A stretch of 64,000 nucleotides of DNA from Candidatus Palauibacter rhopaloidicola (GTDB taxonomy: Bacteria; Gemmatimonadota; Gemmatimonadetes; Palauibacterales; Palauibacteraceae), in assembly GCA_026914155.1 (NCBI GenBank), contig JAPPGH010000008.1, forward strand, positions 1 through 64,000, in the 5' to 3' direction. Under the pieces are notes generated by a model. That model saw nothing but the letters and a program-made list of their open reading frames with translations, had not been told where the DNA came from and searched no databases. A program made the translations under genes and the position numbers. Shown one piece after another: positions 16,432 through 24,519 of the stretch (its first letter is position 1; each line of letters opens with the position of its first letter).

Positions 16432-18912
16432 ATGTCGATCCGTCGCTTCGCCGCCCCCATCTCTGCACGCGTCGCACTCGTCGTACTCGCCACCCTGCTC
16501 TTGCCGCCATCCGACCGGTTGGCCGCGCAGGAAGCCTACCGTACACCACCTCCGGACGTCGTCGACGTCCTGGAGGCTCCCCCGTTCCCGCAGGCGGTGA
16601 TGAGTCCGTCCGGTGACCGGATGATCCTCGCATACAGCGAGAGCATGCCCGGGATCGCGGATCTGGCCGCGCCGATGCTGCGGCTGGCCGGACGCAGGAT
16701 CAGTCCGGTCACCAACGGCATGCACGCCGCGCCGCCATTCGTGCGTTTCTCGCTCGTCGACCTGGACGGCGGCGACACGCGCGACGTAAGCGGCGCCGAG
16801 GACGGCCTGGGACCACCGCTCTGGTCACCTGCGGGCGACGGCTTCGCCTTCACGCGAACGACCTCGGACGGCGTCGCCCTCTGGCTGGCCGACCCGGAAA
16901 CGGGCACCGCGCGAGCCCTTACGAGCCCAACGCTGAACGGCGCCCGCGGCGAACCCTGCGCCTGGATGCCCGACAGCCGTTCGCTGCTCTGCCATTTCGT
17001 CCCCGCTGGCCGCGGCATCCCGCCCACCCCGGCGGCGATCCCCGTCGGCCCCATCACTCAGGAATCCGGCGGCGAGGCAGCGCCTTCCTGGACCTTCCAG
17101 GACCTGCTGGAAGACGCCCACGACGAGGCGCTCTTCGACTACTACCTCACGTCGCAGCCGGCCCTCGTCGACGCCGCCACCGGAGCCGCACAGGCCATCG
17201 GCGCCCCGGCGGTCTACGAATCCCTCGACCCTTCACCCAGCGGCGATTACTACCTGTCCGTCCGCACAGTTCGCCCCTACTCGTACCTCGTGCCCGACTC
17301 CCGCTTCGCCAGGGAGGTGGAAGTCCTCGGCAGCGACGGCGCGCCGCTGCGCACGCTCGCCACGCTCCCGCTGGACGAGGGCGGCCCCGAGCACCTGGGC
17401 TTTCGCCGCGCCGGTCTCCGCCAGTTCTCCTGGCGTCCCGGCGTGCCCGCCACCCTGGCCTACGTGGAAGCCCTCGACGGCGGCAACCCCGCGCTCGACG
17501 TGCCTCACCGCGACCGGGTACTGACCCTCGCGGCGCCCTTTGACGGAGAGGGCACCGAACTCGTCCGCACCGAGCACCGCCTGGGCTCGGGCGCCTTCGG
17601 CTTCGGCTATCCGGTCCTGTGGGGTGAGGACGGCGAGACCGCCCTGGTCTACGAGTTCGACTGGCCGACGCGGCGGTCCCGCGCCTGGGCCGTGCAGGCT
17701 TCCGCTCCCGGCGCTCCCGGCGTCCAGCCCGCGCTCCTCTGGGACCGCAGCACAGACGACTGGTACGGCAATCCGGGCGACCCGGTCATGCAGCAGGACG
17801 GGGCCGGCCAGCCGGTCGTCCACATGGACGGCACGAGCATCTTCCTGGCGGGCCCGGGAGGATCTCCGCAAGGAGACCGGCCATTCCTGGACCGGCTGGA
17901 TCTGGCGACCGCCGAGCGGCAGCGACTCTTCCACTCGGGCGCGGACAGCTACGAGACCGTGGTCGGTTTGGCGGACGCACGCGCCGGCCGGATCGTCATC
18001 CGGCGCGAGACCAGCGAGGAGCCGCCGAACTACCACCTCGTCACGACGGCCAACAACGAGCGCACGGCCCTCACTTCCTTCCCCAACCCCCAGCCCCAGC
18101 TCGCGGGGATCACCAAGAGCAAGATCTACTACGAGCGCGACGACGGCATCCCGCTATCGGGTGAGCTGTACCTGCCCGCCGACTACGAGCCCGGCCAGCG
18201 TCTCCCGGTCCTGGTATGGGCCTACCCGCGCGAGTTCGCCGACGAGGACGGGGCGGGTCAGGTCAGGGGCTCGGCTCACCGCTTCACGACCATCTCCGGC
18301 GCCTCGCACCTCCTGTTCCTCACGCAGGGGTACGCGGTGCTCAACGACGCCGCGATGCCGATCGTGGGCGGCTTTGCGGCGAACGACACCTACGTGGAGC
18401 AGCTCGTGGCCAACGGCAAGGCCGCGGTGGACAGGCTCGTCGAGATGGGCGTGGCCGACCGCGACCGGGTCGGGATCGCCGGCCACAGCTACGGAGCCTT
18501 CATGACCGCCAACATGCTGGCGCACTCCGACGACTTCACCGCCGGCATCGCGCGCAGCGGCGCCTTCAACCGGAGCCTCACGCCCTTCGGCTTCCAGTAC
18601 GAGCGCCGCACCTTCTGGGAGGCGCCGGAGGTCTACTTCCGCATGTCGGCCTTCATGCACGCGGAGAAGATCAACGAACCGCTGCTCCTGACCCACGGCG
18701 TCATCGACAACAACTCCGGGACCTTCCCCGTCCAGTCCGAGCGCATGTACCACGCCGTGAAGGGTCTGGGAGGCACCGTCCGCCTGGTGATGCTGCCGCA
18801 CGAAAGCCACGGCTACCGGGCCCGCGAATCGGTCCTGCACACCGTGTGGGAGATGTTCGACTGGATGCGCCGTCACGTGAAGGAGCGGCAGCCACGCGCC
18901 CTGGTCCCCTGA
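16432..18912 (+). CDS. Exported S9D prolyl-oligopeptidase-like (glutamyl) peptidase
   Basis: About 826 aa with a signal peptide (ARVALVVLATLLLPPSDRLAAQ). An N-terminal propeller contains repeats such as MSPSGDRMILAY. The C-terminal alpha/beta-hydrolase has nucleophile GHSYGAFMTANML (Ser about 686), acid GVIDNNSGT (Asp about 759) and base ESHGY (His about 793). The long insert and the HSYGAF context resemble the glutamyl endopeptidase branch of S9. ATG 16393 is an alternative start, but 16432 places the basic residues directly before the hydrophobic core. It is divergent from blaI, so it may belong to that regulon. Confidence 0.9.
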   Translation: MSIRRFAAPISARVALVVLATLLLPPSDRLAAQEAYRTPPPDVVDVLEAPPFPQAVMSPSGDRMILAYSESMPGIADLAAPMLRLAGRRISPVTNGMHAAPPFVRFSLVDLDGGDTRDVSGAEDGLGPPLWSPAGDGFAFTRTTSDGVALWLADPETGTARALTSPTLNGARGEPCAWMPDSRSLLCHFVPAGRGIPPTPAAIPVGPITQESGGEAAPSWTFQDLLEDAHDEALFDYYLTSQPALVDAATGAAQAIGAPAVYESLDPSPSGDYYLSVRTVRPYSYLVPDSRFAREVEVLGSDGAPLRTLATLPLDEGGPEHLGFRRAGLRQFSWRPGVPATLAYVEALDGGNPALDVPHRDRVLTLAAPFDGEGTELVRTEHRLGSGAFGFGYPVLWGEDGETALVYEFDWPTRRSRAWAVQASAPGAPGVQPALLWDRSTDDWYGNPGDPVMQQDGAGQPVVHMDGTSIFLAGPGGSPQGDRPFLDRLDLATAERQRLFHSGADSYETVVGLADARAGRIVIRRETSEEPPNYHLVTTANNERTALTSFPNPQPQLAGITKSKIYYERDDGIPLSGELYLPADYEPGQRLPVLVWAYPREFADEDGAGQVRGSAHRFTTISGASHLLFLTQGYAVLNDAAMPIVGGFAANDTYVEQLVANGKAAVDRLVEMGVADRDRVGIAGHSYGAFMTANMLAHSDDFTAGIARSGAFNRSLTPFGFQYERRTFWEAPEVYFRMSAFMHAEKINEPLLLTHGVIDNNSGTFPVQSERMYHAVKGLGGTVRLVMLPHESHGYRARESVLHTVWEMFDWMRRHVKERQPRALVP

Positions 18913-18932
18913 GGTTGGGCTTGGCAGGTCTC

Positions 18933-19331
18933 CTACCGGATCAGGACGACGGTGGCGCCTGGGATGGAGACGTCGGCCCAGCTTCGGTCCGCGGTGAGGA
19001 CCGGGAGGCCGAGGCTGCTTGCGGTGGCCAGGCAGGCCCGGTCACCCAGTCCGAGGCCCCGGCGCCGTGTCACCGTACGATAGGCGCCGCTGAGCAGCGC
19101 AGCCTGGCGGTCGAAGGGAATGACTTCGATCCCCATTCCCGTGACGACACTCGACACATCCCCCGAAGACCAGCCGTCTTGCGAGAGACGCGCCGCAACC
19201 TCGGCCACGTTCACCGACGACATCGCGGCTCCTCGCCTGAGCGCGCGTTCGACGCGAACCGCCCCCGGTTCCTTTAGCAGCGCCGCCAGGACGGCCGAGG
19301 CGTCAAGCACGGTCTCGAACGCTTCATTCAC
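18933..19331 (-). CDS. PIN-domain ribonuclease toxin (VapC-like), module 1
   Basis: About 132 aa from GTG 19331, which overlaps the antitoxin stop by 8 nt. The acidic metal-site residues are in VLDASAVLAALL, NVAEVAARL, LGLGDRACLATA and VLTADRSWAD, the usual order for a PIN nuclease that cuts RNA. An in-frame extension to 19367 lies inside the antitoxin gene and is unlikely. Paired with an AbrB-type antitoxin, this is a complete type II module. The target RNA is unknown. Confidence 0.87.
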   Translation of the reverse strand: MNEAFETVLDASAVLAALLKEPGAVRVERALRRGAAMSSVNVAEVAARLSQDGWSSGDVSSVVTGMGIEVIPFDRQAALLSGAYRTVTRRRGLGLGDRACLATASSLGLPVLTADRSWADVSIPGATVVLIR

Positions 19332-19635
19332 GGGCGGCTTCGGCTCGCCGTTCCAGGATGAATTCATCGACGACGCTCCCGGAGCCCTTCCAGTGCCGGC
19401 GCGCGATGGCCTGCAGCCGCGCGAGTGCGGCGCTGGGGGTGCGCAGCCGGATCGTGTCGCCCTCCAGGGCCATGATCAGTTGCTGCCGGCCCCGAATGTC
19501 CAGTGCGCGGCGAAAGCGGGCGGGGACCACCAGCCGGCCGGCTTCGTCGATCGTCACGCGTTCGGTGTCGGGCAACGGATCGGACATGGGATCCGGCGGA
19601 GCATCGGTCGGCGAGTTCCGGTTCTCTTTCTTCAT
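19324..19635 (-). CDS. AbrB/SpoVT swapped-hairpin antitoxin, module 1
   Basis: About 103 aa from ATG 19635. The DNA-binding fold is seen in TIDEAGRLVVPARFRRALDI followed by LIMALEGDTIRLRT. The C-terminal half (ARRHWKGSGSVVDEFILERR) would wrap the toxin. It precedes and overlaps the PIN gene. Inverted and direct repeats just upstream probably serve autoregulation. Confidence 0.86.
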   Translation of the reverse strand: MKKENRNSPTDAPPDPMSDPLPDTERVTIDEAGRLVVPARFRRALDIRGRQQLIMALEGDTIRLRTPSAALARLQAIARRHWKGSGSVVDEFILERRAEAARE

Positions 19636-19676
19636 GGTATACTCCGTGTTGCTGGTATATTTCATTAAGATACCAT
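19634..19676. promoter_or_regulatory. Candidate autoregulatory operator of the AbrB-PIN module
   Basis: ATGGTAT (19634-19640) and ATACCAT (19670-19676) form an inverted repeat, with a further GGTATA copy at 19654-19659 inside it. The segment is AT-rich compared with its surroundings and overlaps the antitoxin start, the typical place for toxin-antitoxin autorepression. Confidence 0.5.
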
Positions 19677-19842
19677 GTCGAGGGCCGAGGCACGAGAGGT
19701 AGACTTGGTGACCCGACCTCGGTGAGATTCTGTCGCCGCATGCCACACGTCGCTTTCGTCGATACCATGGGACCGTCGCTCCGACCTCCCCAGCTTCGCT
19801 TCGGCGGTCAACTCGGGATCAACGAACCAGGAAGGGCTCAGC

Positions 19843-20631
19843 GTGATCACACTTGAGGGGAAGACCGCCATCGTCACGGGGGCGGCGAAGGGGATCGGCG
19901 CCGCGTGCGCACTCGCCTTCGCCCGTCACGGGGCGGATGTCGTGCTGGGGGACGTGCTGGAGGCGCGTTGCGCCGACACGGCCCGCCGCATCGCGGAGGA
20001 GACGGGGCGGGAGACGCTCGCCGTGCGCGCGGACGTGAGCGAGGAGCGCGACTGCGCGGCCCTGCTCGGCGCCTGCACGGAACGCTTCGGCCGCTGCGAC
20101 ATCCTGCTCAACAACGCGGGGATCATCGCGGCGGGCTCGATTCTGGACGCCGAGGTCGAGGACTTCGACCGGGTGCTGGGCGTGAACCTGCGCGGGACCT
20201 TCCTCGTCTCCCGTCTGGTGGCGCGAGACATGGTGGCGCGCGGGGTGAAGGGGTCGATCATCCACATGTCCTCGACGAACGCCGTGGTGACGATCCCGAA
20301 CCAGCTCGCTTACGCGGCCTCCAAGGGCGGGGTCATGCAGCTCACGAAGGTGATGGCGCTCGCGCTCGCGCCGCACGACATCCGGGTCAACGCGATCGGG
20401 CCGGGGACGATCGTCACCGACATCCTCGACTCGGTGATCGCCGACGAGGAAGCCCGGCGCACGATCCTCTCCCGCACGCCGCTGGGACGGTTCGGGGACG
20501 CGGGCGAGATCGGGACCGTGGCCGTCTTCCTCGCGAGTGACTACGCCTCGTACCTCACCGGCGAGACGATCTACACGGACGGCGGGCGCCTCGCGCTGAA
20601 CTACACGGTGCCGCTACGCGAAGACGGGTGA
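19843..20631 (+). CDS. Short-chain dehydrogenase/reductase (FabG-like SDR)
   Basis: 262-aa classical SDR: cofactor motif TGAAKGIGAA, NNAG (about 89-92), catalytic Ser in HMSSTN and YAASK, and the C-terminal FLASDYASYLTGETIYTDGG. The Asp at the end of beta-2 (VLGDVLEAR) favours NAD(H). GTG at 19843 has GGAAG upstream. Its stop overlaps the first start of the following hydantoinase fusion, implying an operon that oxidises or reduces a metabolite before or after amide or lactam cleavage. The substrate is unknown. Confidence 0.93.
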   Translation: MITLEGKTAIVTGAAKGIGAACALAFARHGADVVLGDVLEARCADTARRIAEETGRETLAVRADVSEERDCAALLGACTERFGRCDILLNNAGIIAAGSILDAEVEDFDRVLGVNLRGTFLVSRLVARDMVARGVKGSIIHMSSTNAVVTIPNQLAYAASKGGVMQLTKVMALALAPHDIRVNAIGPGTIVTDILDSVIADEEARRTILSRTPLGRFGDAGEIGTVAVFLASDYASYLTGETIYTDGGRLALNYTVPLREDG

Positions 20632-23600
20632 TCGGCCGACAAATGCCCGAAGCCCGGCTCGCCATCGACATCGGCGGCACCTTCACGGACGTCGCGCTGG
20701 AGACCGGCGGGCGCCTCGTCACCACGAAGGTGCTCACCACCGCCTCGGCGCCCGAACGCGGCGTCCTCGAGGGCGTACACAAGGTGCTGGGGCTGGCGGA
20801 GGTCCCACCCTCCGCCGTCCGTCTCGTCATCCACGGCACGACGCTGGCCACGAACGCGATCATCGAGCGGCGGGGCGCGCGCACGGCGCTCATTGTCACC
20901 TCCGGACACCGCGACGCGCTGGAGATGGCGCACGAGAACCGCTTCGAGCAGTACGACATCGGGGTCGACCGCCCTGCCCCGCTCGTCCCCCGCCGTCTCC
21001 GGCTCCCGGTGGAGGAGCGGGTCGACCACCGCGGCCGCGTGCTCATCCCGCTCGAGGAGGATTCCGTGCGGGCACTCCTCCCGACGCTCGAGGCGGAAGA
21101 GGTGGAGTCCGTCGCGGTCGGGCTCATTCACGGGTACGCGAACCCCGCGCACGAGCGGCGGATCGGGGAGATCTTCGACGCGTGGCGGCCGGGGCTGCCG
21201 GTGACGCTGGCCTCGGACGTGTGTCCGGAGGTGCGCGAGTACGAGCGGCAGTCGACGGCGTGCGCGAATGCCTACGTCCAGCCGCTCATGGCCCGCTACC
21301 TGACGGGGCTCGCGGATTCGCTGCGCGAGTCGGGGCTCGCCTGCCCCTTCCTCCTCATGACGTCGGGCGGGGGCCTCACGACGCTGGAGACGGCGGTCGC
21401 GGCACCCGTCCGCCTGGTGGAGTCCGGGCCGGCCGGGGGCGCGATCCTCGCCAGCCACCTCGCGCGGAGCCTCGACCTCGGCGATGTCCTCTCCTTCGAC
21501 ATGGGCGGGACGACGGCGAAGCTGTGCGTGATCGACGGCGGGCGGCCGCTCCATTCGCGCACGTTCGAGGTCGCCCGCAGCTACCGCTTCAAGCAGGGGA
21601 GCGGGCTGCCGGTGCGGATTCCCGTGATCGAGATGGTGGAGATCGGGGCCGGGGGCGGGTCGATCGCCGGCGTGGACGACCTCGAGCGGATCCAGGTGGG
21701 GCCCGGGAGTGCCGGGTCGGAGCCGGGGCCGGCGGCGTACGGCCGGGGCGGGGACGAGCCAACGGTGACGGACGCCGACGTCGTCCTGGGGCGGATCGAT
21801 CCGGAGCTTTTCGCCGGTGGCTCGATTTCCCTCGACCGGGGGCGGGCCGAGGCCGTGATCGAATCCCGGGTGGGGCACGGACTCGGGCTCGACGCGAGGC
21901 CCGCCGCGCTCGGGATCAGCGAGATGGTCGACGAGAACATGTCCAACGCGGCCCGCACCCACGCGATCGAGTGGGGGAAGGGCGTGGCGGGACGCACGCT
22001 CATCGCCTTCGGCGGCTCCGCCCCCATCCACGCGGCGCGCCTGGCGGACAAGCTGGAGGTGGACCGCTTTCTCGTCCCGGCCGACGCGGGCGTGGGATCG
22101 GCCGTCGGCTTCCTCCTCGCCCCCATCTCCTACGAGGTCGTGCGCAGCCGCTACATGCGCCTGTCGGGGTTCGATCCCGCCGTCGTGCGCGAGGTGTTCG
22201 ATGAGATGAGGGCGGAGGCGGAGGCCGTAGTCTCGCGCGGGGCGCCGGGGGTGGTGACGAGTGAGAAGGCACGCGCCTACATGCGCTACGTCGGGCAGGG
22301 GCACGAGATCGGCGTCGACCTCCCCGGCGACCTCGACGACGCGGCGGCGCTGCGCGACGCGTTCGACCGCAGCTACGAGACGGTGTACGGACGCACGATT
22401 CCGGGACTCGACATCGAGATCCTGAGCTGGACGCTCGTCGTGTCGGCTCCTGCGGCAGTGGCCGCGGACGTTCCCGCGGGAACGTCATCCCGTGAACGGA
22501 CCCAGCCAGTTGGGCAACTGGCCGAAGCGGACGTTCCCGCGGTAACGTCACTCGGGGGGCGCGCCGCCGCGGAGAAACCGGAGCCCGAACGCTGGACCGA
22601 GCTGTGGGACGGGCCCGGCGGCGAGTCGATGGCGGCGGCGGTTCACACGCGAGGAGCGCTCGCGGAGGGAACCCGCGTCGAGGGCCCGGCCCTGATCGCC
22701 GAAGATCAGACGACGACCGTGGTCCCGGACGGCTGGGACGCGCGGGCCGTCGCCGGCGGCCACCTCCTCGTCGAGCGGAAAGCAGCGGAGCGGAGGGTAG
22801 CCGAGAGAGCGGCGGGCGCGGGCGCGGCGGGCGCGGGCGCGGCAGGCGCGCAAACGGGAATCGCGGCGCTCGAAGGACAGATCATGTGGAGCCGGCTGCT
22901 GTCCGTGGTGGAGGAGCAGGCCCGGACGCTCGTGCGGACGGCGTTCTCGACCCCGGTGCGCGAGGCGGGCGACCTCTCCGCCGGCGTGTTCGACCTCTCC
23001 GGGCGCATGCTCGCGCAGGCCGTCACCGGCACGCCCGGCCACGTCAACGCGATGGCCGCTTCCGTCGGGTTCTTCCTCCGGGACTTCCCCGTGGAAACGC
23101 TGCGCGAGGACGATGTCCTCATCACGAACGATCCCTGGGAGGGCACGGGACACCTCAACGACTTCACGGTGGTCACGCCGACCTTCCTGGACGGGCGCCC
23201 GGTGGCGCTGTTCGCGGCCACGAGCCACATCGCCGATGTCGGGGGCCGCGGCTTCGGGGCGGACGCGAACCAGGTGTTCGAGGAGGGGATCCGCCTTCCC
23301 ATCGGATACCTGATCCGCGGCGGACGGGTGGACGAGACGCTCATGCGGCTGGTGCGCGCGAACGTGCGGGACCCGGATGTCGCCCAGGGCGACCTCTACT
23401 CGCTGGCCGCCTGCAATCGCACGGGGTGCGAGCGGTTGGTGGCGATGATGGCAGAGTTCGGAATCGATTCCCTCGAGCCGCTGGCGGAGACGATCATCTC
23501 GACTTCCCGGCGGGCGATGCGGGAGCGGATCGGCGCGCTCCGCCCGGGGACGTACCGGAACCGGATGCGGATCGACGGCTACGATGAGGACCTCGACCTC

Positions 23601-24515
23601 GTGTGCGCCCTCACGGTCCTGCCCGACGGGACCATCGGGATCGACTGGGACGGCACCTCGCCCATGTCCTCGCGCGGCATCAACGTCCCGGTGACCTATA
23701 CGCGCGCCTACAGTTCGTTCGGCGTGCGCTGCATCGTCGGCTCCGACGTCCCCAACAACGCCGGGTCGCTGGCGGCGATCGAGGTCTTCGCCCCGCCCGG
23801 ATCGCTGCTCAACGCGCCTCCTCCCGCCGCCGTCTCCGCCCGCCACGCGATCGGACAGATGCTGCCGGACGTCGTCCTCGGCTGCCTCGAACAGGCGCTG
23901 GAGCCCGGAGCCGTCCCCGCGGAAGGCGCGTCGTGCCTCTGGAACCCGGTCATCATGGCGGGGCCGGGACTGACCGGCGCCTACCGGTACGGCGGCGCGG
24001 AGTTCGTCGTGAACCCCTTCCACGCCGGCGGCACGGGCGCCCGCCCCGGGAAGGACGGTCTCTCGGCGACGGCGTTCCCCTCCGGCGTCCGCAGCACGCC
24101 GATCGAGATCACGGAAACGGTCGCGCCGCTCATCTTCTGGCGGAAGGAGTACCTCCCCGACTCCGGCGGTCCCGGCGAGTTCCGGGGCGGCCTCGGCCAG
24201 GTGATGGAGATCTCCCACTCGGACGGCGAGGCGTTCGCGGTCTCGAAGATGTTCGAGCGGGTGCGCAACCCGGCCCGGGGACGCGACGGGGGCGGGGACG
24301 GGGCCGCGGGGCGAGTCCACGTGCCGGGCGTGGGCGAGTTCCGGCCCAAGGGCCGCGAGGTCGTCCCCCCCGGCCGGCGCATCGTGCTCGAGACGCCGGG
24401 GGGCGGCGGCCTCGGCGACCCGGCACGGCGCCCGCCCGACCGGGTACGGGAAGATGTCCTCGACGGCTACGTCTCCGCCGACGAGGCGGGCGGTTACGGG
24501 ACGTCTTCACGGTGA
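20628..24515 (+). CDS. Fused hydantoinase/oxoprolinase, HyuA-HyuB single polypeptide
   Basis: 1295 aa, close to eukaryotic 5-oxoprolinase in size and order. Residues from about 6 carry LAIDIGGTFTDVALETG (actin-like ATPase fold). HyuA continues through SFDMGGTTAKLCVIDGG and GAGGGSIAGVD. HyuB starts near residue 744 (LEGQIMWSRLLSVVEEQARTL) and contains TPGHVNAMAASVGF, ITNDPWEGTGHLNDFTVVTP and HAGGTGARPGKDG. ATP-dependent opening of 5-oxoproline, a hydantoin or a related cyclic amide is expected. Between the halves are an insertion of two palindromic repeats (residues about 614-641) and an Ala/Gly spacer (about 727-740). Start is GTG 20628 or ATG 20643. It is coupled to the SDR upstream and nearly abuts the next gene. 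Confidence 0.9.
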   Translation: MIGRQMPEARLAIDIGGTFTDVALETGGRLVTTKVLTTASAPERGVLEGVHKVLGLAEVPPSAVRLVIHGTTLATNAIIERRGARTALIVTSGHRDALEMAHENRFEQYDIGVDRPAPLVPRRLRLPVEERVDHRGRVLIPLEEDSVRALLPTLEAEEVESVAVGLIHGYANPAHERRIGEIFDAWRPGLPVTLASDVCPEVREYERQSTACANAYVQPLMARYLTGLADSLRESGLACPFLLMTSGGGLTTLETAVAAPVRLVESGPAGGAILASHLARSLDLGDVLSFDMGGTTAKLCVIDGGRPLHSRTFEVARSYRFKQGSGLPVRIPVIEMVEIGAGGGSIAGVDDLERIQVGPGSAGSEPGPAAYGRGGDEPTVTDADVVLGRIDPELFAGGSISLDRGRAEAVIESRVGHGLGLDARPAALGISEMVDENMSNAARTHAIEWGKGVAGRTLIAFGGSAPIHAARLADKLEVDRFLVPADAGVGSAVGFLLAPISYEVVRSRYMRLSGFDPAVVREVFDEMRAEAEAVVSRGAPGVVTSEKARAYMRYVGQGHEIGVDLPGDLDDAAALRDAFDRSYETVYGRTIPGLDIEILSWTLVVSAPAAVAADVPAGTSSRERTQPVGQLAEADVPAVTSLGGRAAAEKPEPERWTELWDGPGGESMAAAVHTRGALAEGTRVEGPALIAEDQTTTVVPDGWDARAVAGGHLLVERKAAERRVAERAAGAGAAGAGAAGAQTGIAALEGQIMWSRLLSVVEEQARTLVRTAFSTPVREAGDLSAGVFDLSGRMLAQAVTGTPGHVNAMAASVGFFLRDFPVETLREDDVLITNDPWEGTGHLNDFTVVTPTFLDGRPVALFAATSHIADVGGRGFGADANQVFEEGIRLPIGYLIRGGRVDETLMRLVRANVRDPDVAQGDLYSLAACNRTGCERLVAMMAEFGIDSLEPLAETIISTSRRAMRERIGALRPGTYRNRMRIDGYDEDLDLVCALTVLPDGTIGIDWDGTSPMSSRGINVPVTYTRAYSSFGVRCIVGSDVPNNAGSLAAIEVFAPPGSLLNAPPPAAVSARHAIGQMLPDVVLGCLEQALEPGAVPAEGASCLWNPVIMAGPGLTGAYRYGGAEFVVNPFHAGGTGARPGKDGLSATAFPSGVRSTPIEITETVAPLIFWRKEYLPDSGGPGEFRGGLGQVMEISHSDGEAFAVSKMFERVRNPARGRDGGGDGAAGRVHVPGVGEFRPKGREVVPPGRRIVLETPGGGGLGDPARRPPDRVREDVLDGYVSADEAGGYGTSSR
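22467..22549. repeat. Pair of palindromic elements inserted in frame in HyuAB (copies 2 and 3)
   Basis: GACGTTCCCGCGGGAACGTC at 22467-22486 is identical to the intergenic copy at 10689. A second copy at 22530-22549 has one change (CGGTAACG). Between them is another inverted repeat, CCAGTT-GGGC-AACTGG. The unit reads through as ADVPAGTS ... ADVPAVTS, keeping the gene open, and lies near the end of the HyuA half. Confidence 0.8.
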
Positions 24516-24519
24516 CTTG

